NCBI RefSeq assembly: GCF_009451885.1
Contig: NZ_WIAO01000009.1
Coordinates: 104,169 to 168,168, forward strand
Direction: 5' to 3'
From: Glycomyces albidus
GTDB lineage: Bacteria; Actinomycetota; Actinomycetes; Mycobacteriales; Micromonosporaceae
DNA length: 64,000 nucleotides
Both the position numbers and the translations under genes were made by a program. Below the pieces are notes generated by a model that was given only the letters and a program-made list of their open reading frames with translations, did no database searches and was not told where the DNA came from. This document shows positions 48,899-57,134 of this stretch, one piece after another (positions within the stretch are counted from its first letter, which is position 1; each line of letters starts with the position of its first letter).

Positions 48899-50662
48899 TC
48901 AGTCCTGGAGGCGCTCGAAGACGCTGCGGACGTCCGCATCGCTCACCTCGGCCTCGACTTCGCTGGGCGGGCCGAGATCGGTGTAGTAGTAGGTGTACTG
49001 GAGGATCTCGGGGCACGGGTCCCCATTGAACTGCACGGTGTACGAGTCGACCGCCTGGCCGGTGCGGAGCTGGTAGACGGTGACGTCGAAGCGGGTGGCG
49101 TAGAAGCTGACCTCGTCGTTGATGTAGGGGCTGAAGTTGCCTTCGTAGTAGCAGGATTCGAGGTACCGGCCGCGCTTGGGCCCGTCGACGCAGACGATGA
49201 TCTCGGTCTCTTCGAGGGTCGCGGCGGTCCAGCTGTCGGGGAGGCCGTACTGGTCGGGTGAGAGGCCGACCGTCCGCATCGGATGCGGGCTGGGTCCGCC
49301 GTACGGAGGCGCGTCGCGCCACGGGGCCGGGCTCTCGCAGTAGGTGCCGGCGTCGAGGAGTGCTTCGACGTGCTCGAACTCGATCTGCGACTCGACGGCG
49401 TAGAGCTCGTCCACGGCGAACGCGGTTTCAGCGTGGTCGGGGTGCTCGGCGAGGAAGCGCTCGTAGGTCTGCTGCGCCCCGGTGAGGTCGCCGTTCCGGG
49501 CTCGTTCGCGGGCGCAAGCGAGGAGGTGCAGGGGCACGGCCGGGGCGGCCGCGGCGACCGGCTCGGTGAGCTCGGGCGCTTCCCAGCTCTGCGTCCGGAT
49601 CCAGTCGTCGATCGCGACGGCGTCGCAGTGCGGGATGCCGTCGAGGCCGGCCATCAGGTCCTCGACCGCGCCGCGGACGCGGTCCTCTTGGCCCGGTTCG
49701 GTGTCGAGGGTGGCGACGAGCTGCTGGAAGCCGTGGTCCAGGCTGCCTTCGGTGTTCTCGCGGTCGAGGGCGGCGTCGAAGAGCATGGCGGCGCGCTCGG
49801 GTCCGGCGCCGTCCCAGAGTGCTTCGGAGTCGTCCATGTAGGTCGCCATGATGGCGGCGCCTTCGATCGACCCTGCGGCCCGGGCCTCGTTCAGGAGGCG
49901 GCACGCCTCGAGCTGCTCGTTGCCTTCGATGACCATGGCGCCGAATGCGACGCGGTGGCCGGCGTCGAATCCTTCGAGGGTGTCGACGGCGGTCTCGCAG
50001 TCGCCCGCTGCGTGTGCGCCCTCGGCGTCGCGGACTGTGAGCCAGGCGTCGGTGCGCAGTACGACGAGGCCGAGCAGGACGAGCGCGGCGGCGCCGACCG
50101 CGAGGTGGCGTTCGCGGCGGCGGCCGGCGGTGTCGAGCAGGTTTGAGTCGTGCCCGCGCGTGAGGTACCAGGCATGCATGCACATCGCGAGCCACCAGAG
50201 TCCGAACAGGAGCCGCCAGGTCAGGTTTCCGGGGTCGGTGGCGAGGAGGAGCAGGAGGATCGCCGTTCCGGTGATCGCCGCGGCGGACAGGCGCGGGCGG
50301 AGCATGAGCATGTAGCCGAGCCCGAATGCCGTGGCGTTCCCCGCGACGGCGGCGATCGAGTCCGCCGGCCGAGGGCCGGAGGGGCGCTTGCCGAGCTGCG
50401 CGAGCCGGGGCTTCCGCTCGTAGCGCCGCTTCCGTTCGAACCGGGGCGGCAGCGGCTCGGTCGGCACCTCCGGCATGAACAGCTGCGTCGGCTCCTCGCC
50501 GGGCGGGAACCGCGAAGGCGGGAACAGCGGCGGCGGAGTCTGCGAGGGCGGGAACGCGGGGGGCGGCACCTGCGCGTTCGGGAACGGCGGCGACGAGGAC
50601 TGGGGCGGCTGCGGCTGGGAAGGCGGCGGCTTGGAAGGCGGCGGCTCCATCTCGGGGTACAC
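48899..50662 (-). CDS. Proline-rich membrane protein with TPR-like region
   Basis: The 587-residue protein starts with a 75-residue cytoplasmic tail made almost wholly of Pro, Ser and Phe repeats (PPxFPPS units). Two or three membrane helix groups follow (residues about 105-200). Then comes an extracellular, acidic, helical region with paired cysteines (GDCETAVDTLEGF, ARERARNGDLTGAQQTYERFLAEHPDHAETA), which looks like TPR repeats. No family name fits the whole. Proline-rich tails are common on actinomycete membrane proteins that dock signalling partners. The GTG start has AGGAG at seven bases. It is convergent with the FHA gene. Confidence 0.72.
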   Translation of the reverse strand: MYPEMEPPPSKPPPSQPQPPQSSSPPFPNAQVPPPAFPPSQTPPPLFPPSRFPPGEEPTQLFMPEVPTEPLPPRFERKRRYERKPRLAQLGKRPSGPRPADSIAAVAGNATAFGLGYMLMLRPRLSAAAITGTAILLLLLATDPGNLTWRLLFGLWWLAMCMHAWYLTRGHDSNLLDTAGRRRERHLAVGAAALVLLGLVVLRTDAWLTVRDAEGAHAAGDCETAVDTLEGFDAGHRVAFGAMVIEGNEQLEACRLLNEARAAGSIEGAAIMATYMDDSEALWDGAGPERAAMLFDAALDRENTEGSLDHGFQQLVATLDTEPGQEDRVRGAVEDLMAGLDGIPHCDAVAIDDWIRTQSWEAPELTEPVAAAAPAVPLHLLACARERARNGDLTGAQQTYERFLAEHPDHAETAFAVDELYAVESQIEFEHVEALLDAGTYCESPAPWRDAPPYGGPSPHPMRTVGLSPDQYGLPDSWTAATLEETEIIVCVDGPKRGRYLESCYYEGNFSPYINDEVSFYATRFDVTVYQLRTGQAVDSYTVQFNGDPCPEILQYTYYYTDLGPPSEVEAEVSDADVRSVFERLQD

Positions 50663-50798
50663 GGCACACTCCTCGATCGGCGGTCCCCCAAGGACACCAC
50701 GACCCGGCCGGGACCGGTCCCGGCCGACGGGGCCCCGCCGCGCGTCGCATTCGACTCGATTCCCGGCGCTCGGAACGCCGATCCGCGAGACTGCTTCC

Positions 50799-51179
50799 AT
50801 GCTTCTCGTCGTTCAGATCTTCGCGGCGCTCGCCGGGCTCGTCCACGTCTCCATCTTCGTGATGGAGAGCCTGCGCTTCGCCGACCCAAAAGTCCACAAG
50901 GGCACGTTCAAGACCGACCCGGCCGACCTCGCGGCGGTCGCGCCGTGGGCGTACAACCAGGGCTGGTACAACCTGTTCCTCGCGATCGGGGCGCTCCTGG
51001 GCGCCGCGCTGGTGCGGGCCGAGCCCGCGGTCGGCTGGACGCTCGTCGTCTCGGCGTGCGGCTCGATGCTCCTGGCGGCGCTGGTCCTGGTCGCACGGGA
51101 CCGCTCGATGGCCTCGGCGGCGCTCAAGCAGGGACTGTTTCCGCTGCTCGCACTGGTCTTCTCGGTGACGCAGCCGTGA
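50799..51179 (+). CDS. DUF1304 membrane protein
   Basis: The 126-residue protein has four hydrophobic helices and the DUF1304 pattern: QIFAALAGLVHVSIFVMESLRF, then NQGWYNLFLAIGALLGAAL, and a GLFPLLALVFSV ending. The family is widespread in bacteria with unknown function. The ATG lacks a strong ribosome site. It may share transcription with the small membrane protein that follows 55 bp later. Confidence 0.88.
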   Translation: MLLVVQIFAALAGLVHVSIFVMESLRFADPKVHKGTFKTDPADLAAVAPWAYNQGWYNLFLAIGALLGAALVRAEPAVGWTLVVSACGSMLLAALVLVARDRSMASAALKQGLFPLLALVFSVTQP

Positions 51180-51234
51180 TCTTGTAGGCTGGCGGCGCCC
51201 CTCTGCGATGTGCCCTCGACGACTGGAGTCCCCC

Positions 51235-51660
51235 ATGGCTTATCCGCCCGCCCAACCGCACGTGCTCAAGGTCCGGTACAAGACCTGGTACCCCGTGACG
51301 CTCACCGTCGTCGGCGCCGTGTGGGCCGTGGTCGGGGTGTTGAACCTGCTGACCGGCGCGTTCGCGATCGGCCTCGTGACCGGGCCGCTGTTCCTGCTCA
51401 TCGGCATTCTGACGTTCACGAACCCGTACCTCTCGTACGACTTCGCGACCGGCGCGGTGCACCTCCACTCGCCGCTCGGGTTCCGGGCGGCGACGTACGG
51501 CCCGCCGAAGGGCGAGCGGCTGTGGTTCGACGGCACCGACCTGCTGCGGATCCTGCCCAACGGAAAGCAGAAGCGCGTGAACCTGCGGCTCTGCCGGCCG
51601 GAGGAGACGGCGCCGGTGCTCCAGGCGGTCACCGCGGCCCAGCAGCAGCAGGTGCAGTAG
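51235..51660 (+). CDS. Small two-helix membrane protein
   Basis: The 141-residue protein has two adjacent membrane helices (WYPVTLTVVGAVWAVVGVLNLLTGAFAIGLVTGPLFLLIGILTF) and a C-terminal cytoplasmic PH-like strand region (YDFATGAVHLHSPLGF, RLWFDGTDLLRI). It ends in a run of Gln. No named family is recognised. TGGAG precedes the ATG. The next gene, kptA, starts six bases after its stop, so they are probably co-transcribed. Confidence 0.75.
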   Translation: MAYPPAQPHVLKVRYKTWYPVTLTVVGAVWAVVGVLNLLTGAFAIGLVTGPLFLLIGILTFTNPYLSYDFATGAVHLHSPLGFRAATYGPPKGERLWFDGTDLLRILPNGKQKRVNLRLCRPEETAPVLQAVTAAQQQQVQ

Positions 51661-51666
51661 GCCGCG

Positions 51667-52209
51667 ATGGACGACCGGCGGCTGGTGAAGGTCTCGAAGT
51701 ACCTGTCGCGCCACCTGCGGCACGACCCGCAGCGGCTCGGGATCGAACTCGACGAGCAGGGCTGGGTCGATGTGGACGTGCTGCTCGCGGCCCTCGAACG
51801 GCAGCGCTTCAGCCTGACGCGCCAGGAACTCGAAGAGGTCGTGGCCCGCAACGACAAGCAGCGGTATGCGATCCGCGACGGCCGCATCCGCGCCAACCAA
51901 GGCCACACGGTCGACGTGGACCTGGGCCTGGAGCCGGTCAAGCCGCCCGCGGAGCTGTTCCACGGCACCGCGGAGGGGTACGTCGACGCGATCCGCGAGG
52001 AGGGCCTGAAGGCGATGGCCCGCCACGCCGTGCACCTCTCGCCCGATTACGCGACCGCCGTGCGGGTCGGTTCGCGCCGCGGCAGGCCGGTGGTCCTGGT
52101 GGTCGCCGCGGGCCGCATGGCCGCGGACGGCCACGAGTTCTTCCGGTCGGAGAACGGCGTCTGGCTGACCGATCACGTTCCGGCCTGGGCGATCGCGTTC
52201 CCCGACTGA
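51667..52209 (+). CDS. kptA: RNA 2'-phosphotransferase (Tpt1/KptA)
   Basis: The 180-residue enzyme is of the KptA/Tpt1 family. It moves an internal RNA 2'-phosphate to NAD+, giving ADP-ribose 1'',2''-cyclic phosphate. The family blocks are present: LVKVSKYLSRHLRHDPQRLGIELDEQGWVDVDVLL, RYAIRDGRIRANQGH, and HLSPDYATAVRVGSRRGRPVVLVV, supplying the Arg-His-Arg-Arg catalytic set. Bacteria lack the yeast tRNA-splicing pathway that makes 2'-phosphates, so its natural substrate here is unclear; RNA repair or ADP-ribosylation are suggested roles. It follows a membrane protein gene by six bases and is ended by a strong terminator. Confidence 0.93.
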   Translation: MDDRRLVKVSKYLSRHLRHDPQRLGIELDEQGWVDVDVLLAALERQRFSLTRQELEEVVARNDKQRYAIRDGRIRANQGHTVDVDLGLEPVKPPAELFHGTAEGYVDAIREEGLKAMARHAVHLSPDYATAVRVGSRRGRPVVLVVAAGRMAADGHEFFRSENGVWLTDHVPAWAIAFPD

Positions 52210-52227
52210 CACCGCCCCGCAGACATG

Positions 52228-52261
52228 AAGGGGCCGCCGTCCGCGAGGACGGCGGCCCCTT
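52228..52261. terminator. Strong bidirectional terminator
   Basis: AAGGGGCCGCCGTCC and its exact complement make a 15-bp stem with a GCGA loop and flanking A/T on both sides. It lies between convergent kptA and the efflux gene. Confidence 0.85.
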
Positions 52262-52294
52262 TCCGCTGCGCGCTAGACCATTTCAGCTGCGCGG

Positions 52295-53740
52295 TCAGAC
52301 CGCGGCGGGGACCGGTTCCGCTCGGGCCGCTTCGGTGCTGCGGACGCGGATCACGGCGATGGCGACGATCAGGGCGACGGCCACCATGACCGCGGCGACG
52401 CCGTAACCGAGCCGGAAGCCCCCGGTGAGGGCCTCGGCCTGGGCGGCGCCGCCGTCCAGGAGCGCGTCGGTGCGGGCGGCGACCGCGGTGCTGATGACCG
52501 CGAGCCCGACCGCGCCGCCGACCTGCTGGGCGGTGTTGAACAGGCCGGAGGTGACGCCGGCGTCCTCGGGCTTGGAGTCGGCCATGCCGAGGGTCATCAG
52601 GGCGGGCATGGTCAGGCCGAAGCCGAGCGGGGCGGTGATCATGCCGGGGAGCACGTCCACCAGGTACGAGCCGTCGGGGCGCATCTGCGCGAAGAGGACG
52701 AACCCGACGACCATGACGGTGAGGCCGGCGATGGCGAGCTTCCGCGGTGCGACGCGGGTGAGCAGCCGCGGGGCGACCCACATGGACACCGCCGCGATGA
52801 CCAGCGGCGCGGGCAGGAACGCGATGCCGGCGGTCAGCGCGTCGAACTCGAGGACCTGCTGGAGGTAGAGCACGGTGAAGTACATGAACCCGAACGCGGC
52901 GCCGACCATGAGGGCTTGGGCGATGTTCGCTCCGGCCACGCTGCGGGAGAACATGATCCGCATCGGGACCAGCGGCGTCGCGGCCTTGGCCTGGCGGACG
53001 AAGAACCCGGCCAGGAGCAGCGCGGCCAAGGCGCCGAAGCCGATGGTGCGGGCCGAGTCCCAGCCCTGGTGCTCGACCTCGATCAGGGTGTAGACGGCGA
53101 GCATGACGCCGGCGGTCACGAGCACCGCGCCGAGGACGTCGGCCCCGGCCCGCAGGCCGATGCCGCGGTCGTTCTCGAGCAGGCGCCAGGCGAGGACGGC
53201 GACGATGAGGCCGAGCGGCACGTTGATGAAGAAGATCGACTCCCAGCCGACGGATTCGGTGAGGACGCCGCCGATGACGCTGCCGAGCGCGCCGCCGCCG
53301 GCCGAGGCGAACCCGAAGGCGCCGATGCCCTTCGCCTGCTCCGCGGGTTCGGGGAGCAGCATCACGACCATGCCCAGGAGCCCGGCGGAGGCGATCGCGC
53401 CGCCGATGCCCTGCACGAACCGGCCGGCGAGCAGCAGGGACTGCGTGTCGGCGAACCCGATGGCCGCCGAGGAGAGCGTGAACAGCGCCAGGCCGGCGAT
53501 GAACACCCACTTGCGGCTCAGCAGGTCGCCGAGCCGGCCCGCGAGGAGCAGCAGGCCGCCGAAGGGGATCACGTAGGCGTTGACGGTCCAGACCAGGTTC
53601 GACTGGGAGAAGCCGAGGTCCTCGCGGATGGCGGGGAGCGCGATCGTCACGATGTTCTGGTCGAGGATGATCATGACCTGCGCGGCGAGCAGGACCAAGA
53701 CGGTGAGCCAGCGGCGGCTGCGGCTCGTTTCGGTGGACAT
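52295..53740 (-). CDS. DHA2-family MFS efflux pump (2)
   Basis: The 481-residue protein has about 14 membrane helices, QVMIILDQNIVTIALPAIREDL in helix 1, GRLGDLLSRKWVF between helices 2 and 3, and the motif C-like GSVIGGVLTESVGWESIFFINVPLG. It should be a proton-driven exporter of drugs or toxic organics. AAGGAGCC precedes the ATG. It is divergent from an HxlR regulator across 162 bp containing GGAAC palindromes, so expression is probably induced through that regulator. Confidence 0.92.
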   Translation of the reverse strand: MSTETSRSRRWLTVLVLLAAQVMIILDQNIVTIALPAIREDLGFSQSNLVWTVNAYVIPFGGLLLLAGRLGDLLSRKWVFIAGLALFTLSSAAIGFADTQSLLLAGRFVQGIGGAIASAGLLGMVVMLLPEPAEQAKGIGAFGFASAGGGALGSVIGGVLTESVGWESIFFINVPLGLIVAVLAWRLLENDRGIGLRAGADVLGAVLVTAGVMLAVYTLIEVEHQGWDSARTIGFGALAALLLAGFFVRQAKAATPLVPMRIMFSRSVAGANIAQALMVGAAFGFMYFTVLYLQQVLEFDALTAGIAFLPAPLVIAAVSMWVAPRLLTRVAPRKLAIAGLTVMVVGFVLFAQMRPDGSYLVDVLPGMITAPLGFGLTMPALMTLGMADSKPEDAGVTSGLFNTAQQVGGAVGLAVISTAVAARTDALLDGGAAQAEALTGGFRLGYGVAAVMVAVALIVAIAVIRVRSTEAARAEPVPAAV

Positions 53741-53762
53741 TGCGGGCTCCTTGCGTTCATGG

Positions 53763-53777
53763 GGAACGATTTGTTCC
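53763..53777. promoter_or_regulatory. HxlR-type operator
   Basis: GGAAC and GTTCC flank GATTT, just 22 bp before the efflux gene start. A second TTCC/GGAA pair lies at 53793-53806. These are likely sites for the divergent HxlR protein. Confidence 0.5.
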
Positions 53778-53902
53778 TGGAGCCATCATGTGTTCCAATG
53801 GAGGAATCCGGAAGAAGGCACTTTGATGTACCGGGGGATACACGGATGTTCCTCTCCAGGCCATCCCCCGCGTACGCCTCGCAGTGAAGTGGAGCACATG
53901 CC

Positions 53903-54295
53903 ATGAAAGACGAGTGCGGCGACGCCCCGATGTCCGACGTCCAGGTCGAGGCGTGCCCGATCGTCCAGATCATCGACCGGGTCGCCGGCAAGTGGTCCGT
54001 GTCGATCCTGGTCGCGGCCATCCGCAACCCGGTCCGCTACACCGAGCTCGAGCGCAGCATCCCCGGCATCAGCCGGCGCATGCTCACGCTGACCCTCCGG
54101 AACCTGGAGCGCGACGGCCTCCTCACCAGGACGGTCTACCCGACCGTTCCGCCGAAGGTCGAGTACAGCGCCACCGACTCCGCCCGCGAGCTCTACGGGC
54201 ACCTCACCGGCCTGCTCGACTGGGCCGAGCGCCACCGCCCCGACATCATCGAGGCGCGCGAGCGCTACGACGCCGCGCTCGTGGCCGCCGCGTAG
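53903..54295 (+). CDS. HxlR family transcriptional regulator
   Basis: The 130-residue winged-helix protein has the HxlR hallmark Cys18 followed by PIVQIIDRVAGKWSVSILVAAIRNPVRYTELERSIPGISRRMLTLTLRNLERDGLLTR. In several members the N-terminal Cys senses oxidants, aldehydes or quinones. It is divergent from a DHA2 efflux pump and presumably controls it. GGAG lies eight bases before the ATG. An in-frame ATG at 53930 is possible but would remove part of the normal N-terminus. Confidence 0.92.
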   Translation: MKDECGDAPMSDVQVEACPIVQIIDRVAGKWSVSILVAAIRNPVRYTELERSIPGISRRMLTLTLRNLERDGLLTRTVYPTVPPKVEYSATDSARELYGHLTGLLDWAERHRPDIIEARERYDAALVAAA

Positions 54296-54307
54296 CGTCC
54301 GGACGAC

Positions 54308-55096
54308 TCAGCCGCGCAGCCATACCCGCAGCGGCCCGACCGGCTCGAACCCGTGCCGCACGGCCGCTGCGAGGTCCTCGCCGTGCTCGTAGCCGACCGC
54401 CGGCACGCCGGGGAACAGCCGGTGGACGGCTTCGAGGACCACCGGCCAGGCGGCGTCGGGGCCGCCTTGCGCCGCAAAGACGTTCGAGACTCCCACGACG
54501 CCCTCGCTGCGGTTCAGCACCGCTCCGGCGGCCACCCGCCCGTCGGCGGACAGGCCCGAGACCACGAACACGTCCGGGTCGGCGAGCAGCTCGGGCCGGA
54601 ACAGGTCGGCGTTCCCGTCGCCGCCGTCCCAGGCGAGCGCCCAGGCGCGCAGGGCGTCCGGGTCGTCGGCCACCGCCCAGGCCGAGCCGGTCGGTGCCGC
54701 GGGCGCTCCGGCCGGCCGGTGGATCCACTGCGCTTCGAAGAGCACGCGGAAGCCGTGCGGGCGCAGGTCGAGGTCGGCGAAGCTGTCCTTGACGGAGGCT
54801 CCTGCGCCGACGTCGATGCGCGCCAGCAGCTTCGCTGCGTCGGCGTCCGGTGCCAGCGTCACCGCGTCCGGGTAGAAGACCGGCGTGCGCACCGGCGAGG
54901 CCCAGGCGTCGGCCTCGAACTCTCCTGCCATCGCGTGCGCCCTGCACATCGACGCGCACCACTCGGCATTGTTGCGCGCGGCATTGTTGCGGGCGGCGTT
55001 GCTGAGGGCGGCATTGTCGCGGGAGGCGCTGTTTCTGGAGGCGCTGTGGCCGGCGGCGGCTTGGACGGGGGACGAATTCGAGGCAGTCACAGGCAC
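54308..55096 (-). CDS. GNAT-like acetyltransferase with repeat-expanded N-terminus
   Basis: Residues from about 50 on look like a GNAT-fold N-acetyltransferase: EAQWIHRP, then FVVSGLSADGRVAAGAVLNRSEGVVGVSNVFAAQG, and AVGYEHGEDLAAAVRHGFEPVGPLRVWL. The usual acetyl-CoA loop Q/R-x-x-G-x-G/A is not obvious, so activity is uncertain. The first 45 residues are a low-complexity Ala/Asn/Arg/Ser stretch encoded by a 15-bp tandem repeat, perhaps not part of the functional protein; the ATGs at MCRAHAM and MAGEFEA are alternative starts. It is convergent with the HxlR gene, 12 bp away. Confidence 0.65.
   Translation of the reverse strand: MPVTASNSSPVQAAAGHSASRNSASRDNAALSNAARNNAARNNAEWCASMCRAHAMAGEFEADAWASPVRTPVFYPDAVTLAPDADAAKLLARIDVGAGASVKDSFADLDLRPHGFRVLFEAQWIHRPAGAPAAPTGSAWAVADDPDALRAWALAWDGGDGNADLFRPELLADPDVFVVSGLSADGRVAAGAVLNRSEGVVGVSNVFAAQGGPDAAWPVVLEAVHRLFPGVPAVGYEHGEDLAAAVRHGFEPVGPLRVWLRG
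54966..55055. repeat. Six tandem 15-bp repeats in the GNAT 5' region
   Basis: The units follow GC(A/G)(T/C)TG(T/C)(T/C)GC(G)GGCG with growing divergence to the right. On the minus strand they code for an AARNN-type pentapeptide repeat. Unit length and copy number equal those of the unrelated array at 11561-11650. Confidence 0.85.
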
Positions 55097-55232
55097 CGAG
55101 CTTAGAGCGGCCCCCGGTCGGCCGCCGCGGGGTCAGCCCCTGTCGAGCGGATGGTCGACCCACACGTTGGGCTCGACGTAGCAGCCGAGGTCGAGCGCGG
55201 TCGAGACGACCAGCGGCGCGAGGCCGCTGCCT

Positions 55233-56141
55233 TCAGTCCCCGGGGAGCACGGGCTCGTCGCGGCCGAGGCTCGCGTTGCGGACCGTGGCCGGGACCTGGA
55301 GCCGCTCGTCCTCGTAGAGGCCGCGGGTCTCGGCGGCCTGCTCGGGGTCGGCGGTCAGCGCGGCGAGCCGGTCGAGGAGTTCGACCAGGTCGGGGCCGAT
55401 CGTGTCCTCCGGTTCGGGCATGGCGCCCCAGACGTCCCACGGCAGCATCTCCATGTTGGACAATGCGGCCACGTCGCGGATGAGGTTGGCGGCGATCCAC
55501 CAGTCGCCGAACTCGTCGACGGCGGTGAGGCCGTACCGGTTCGGGTCGTCCTCGCCGGAGCGGCAGCGCCGCCAGGCGTCGCCGGCGACGATGAACTGGT
55601 CGCGGGGAACGTCGGTGACGTCGATCTCGGTGCCGAACAGTTCGCGCTGCCGCGCGTCGATCTGGGCGTCGGCGAGGATCCAGCGCTGCTCCTCGGCGTT
55701 CCAGTACTCGGCCGCCCAGTGGTCCTCCATGGCGGGCACGCCGAAGTAGGCGCCGAACCCGCAGCGGGCGCGGGCCGGGACGCCGTGGGCGCGCAGGGCC
55801 GCGACGGCCAGGACGGTGAAGTCGCGGCAGGTCCCTCCGACCCGCTCGCCGGCCTCGCGGGCCTCGGTGAGGGGCCGGCCGTCGGCGAGGAGGCGCCCGA
55901 GGAGGGCTTCGGCGCGGCGGAGGTTGGCGGTCTCGCCGTGCTCGGACCGGTGCTCCACTTCGTAGGCCCAGGTGAGGTGCTGGTGGATGAGCAGGCCGTG
56001 GAGGGCGTCCAGGAGCGCGGGGACGTCCTTGGGCAGCTCGCGGAGCGCGTCGAGGTGCGCTCCGGCGTCGGTGAAGGGCCCGGGTTCGGTGTAGTAGGCG
56101 AGGTCGTCGGCGGCGGTCACGGTCGGCTCCGATCGGTGCAT
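55233..56141 (-). CDS. Transglutaminase-like domain protein
   Basis: The 302-residue protein has a transglutaminase-like papain-fold core. The nucleophile region is GERVGGTCRDFTVLAVAALRAHGVPARARCGF, and the His/Asp part is VPAMEDHWAAEYWNAEEQRWILADAQID. In bacteria such domains act as cysteine proteases or peptide-modifying enzymes on protein substrates, rarely as true cross-linkers. There is no signal peptide, so it is cytoplasmic. A short coding-like stretch follows its stop (see rejected items). The XRE-type regulator gene ends 35 bp upstream in the same direction, so they may be co-transcribed. Confidence 0.85.
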   Translation of the reverse strand: MHRSEPTVTAADDLAYYTEPGPFTDAGAHLDALRELPKDVPALLDALHGLLIHQHLTWAYEVEHRSEHGETANLRRAEALLGRLLADGRPLTEAREAGERVGGTCRDFTVLAVAALRAHGVPARARCGFGAYFGVPAMEDHWAAEYWNAEEQRWILADAQIDARQRELFGTEIDVTDVPRDQFIVAGDAWRRCRSGEDDPNRYGLTAVDEFGDWWIAANLIRDVAALSNMEMLPWDVWGAMPEPEDTIGPDLVELLDRLAALTADPEQAAETRGLYEDERLQVPATVRNASLGRDEPVLPGD

Positions 56142-56176
56142 ACGCCGACCGTACCGCCCGGGTCCGACAGGCGCGG

Positions 56177-57034
56177 TCAGCCGATCGCGGCCCGCAGTTC
56201 GGCGACGCGCGCGGTCGTCGCGGCGTCCAGCGGGGTGAAGACCGTCATCCGGACGCCGTACTCGGGCTGCAGCCACATCCGCTCCGCGGCGAACCGCAGC
56301 TCGCCCACGATCCGGTTGCGGAAGACCTTCTCCGGCTTCACTGCGGCGGCCACGTCGTAGCGGTTCCAGAGCTCGCAGAACTCCGGCGAGGCCGCCCGCA
56401 GCCGGTCCACCATGGAGCTCCACTGCGGCTCGTCGAAGTGCGCGGAGCCGGCGTTGCGGAAGTTCGCGACCATGAGTTCGAGCGTCGCCTCGCGTTCGAC
56501 CAGCGCCGCCCGCCAGTCCGCGTCGGTGAACGCCAGCCACATGCAGTTGCGGTCGCCGGGCGGGACCCGGTCGAGGTCGCACAGGAGCTGCCCGAACGTG
56601 CGGTTGTACGCGAGCAGGTCGTAGCGGAGGTTCTGCACCGACGCGGGGAACGGCTCGAGCTGCTCCAGGATGGTGCGCACCGACTCGGGCACCTCGAAGC
56701 GGAACTCGCGCGGCAGCGGGTCCACCGCGCCCGCCAGCGTGAACAAGTGCGCCCGCTCGGAGGGGTCGAGGCGCAGGGCGCGGGCGACCGCGTCGAGGAC
56801 CTGCGCCGAGGCCGAGATGTCGCGGCCCTGCTCGAGCCAGGTGTACCAGGAGACGCCGACCGCGGCGAGCTGGGCGACCTCCTCGCGGCGCAGCCCCGGG
56901 GTGCGGCGCCGCCGGCCCGGCGGCAGGCCCACCTGCTCGGGCGTCAGGCGCTCGCGCCGGGACCGCAGGAACTCGGCCAGTTCGCGCCGGCGCGGCGAGG
57001 CGGTGTGCACGGATCCGGCGGTCATCGTTGCCAT
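56177..57034 (-). CDS. XRE-family regulator with MmyB-like ligand domain
   Basis: The 285-residue protein has an N-terminal HTH (RELAEFLRSRRERLTPEQVGLP...RRTPGLRREEVAQLAAVGVSWYTWLEQGRDISASAQVLDAVARALRL). A C-terminal MmyB-like PAS-type domain follows (NLRYDLLAYNRTFGQLLCDLDRVPPGDRNCMWLAFTD), known from MmyB to bind lipids or fatty acids. It is divergent from a DHA2 pump, 100 bp away, and probably regulates it. ATG 57025 is an alternative start to 57034; both have imperfect ribosome spacing. Confidence 0.9.
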   Translation of the reverse strand: MATMTAGSVHTASPRRRELAEFLRSRRERLTPEQVGLPPGRRRRTPGLRREEVAQLAAVGVSWYTWLEQGRDISASAQVLDAVARALRLDPSERAHLFTLAGAVDPLPREFRFEVPESVRTILEQLEPFPASVQNLRYDLLAYNRTFGQLLCDLDRVPPGDRNCMWLAFTDADWRAALVEREATLELMVANFRNAGSAHFDEPQWSSMVDRLRAASPEFCELWNRYDVAAAVKPEKVFRNRIVGELRFAAERMWLQPEYGVRMTVFTPLDAATTARVAELRAAIG

Positions 57035-57134
57035 CGCTCCAGCATGCCTCGCTGAACGCGCCGCAGCCAGGTGGTCCTGGTCCCCGGATAACGGCGATCA
57101 GGTACCGGGACCGGCGGCGGTCCAGGCTCGGTGC

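Noticed and set aside
55133..55232. Coding-like minus-strand stretch reading GSGLAPLVVSTALDLGCYVEPNVWVD and on to a TGA at 55133
   Set aside because: Codon bias is good, but no start codon with a ribosome site exists. It overlaps the end of the transglutaminase gene in another frame. It may be a gene remnant or a read-through of a shifted frame, too weak to call.
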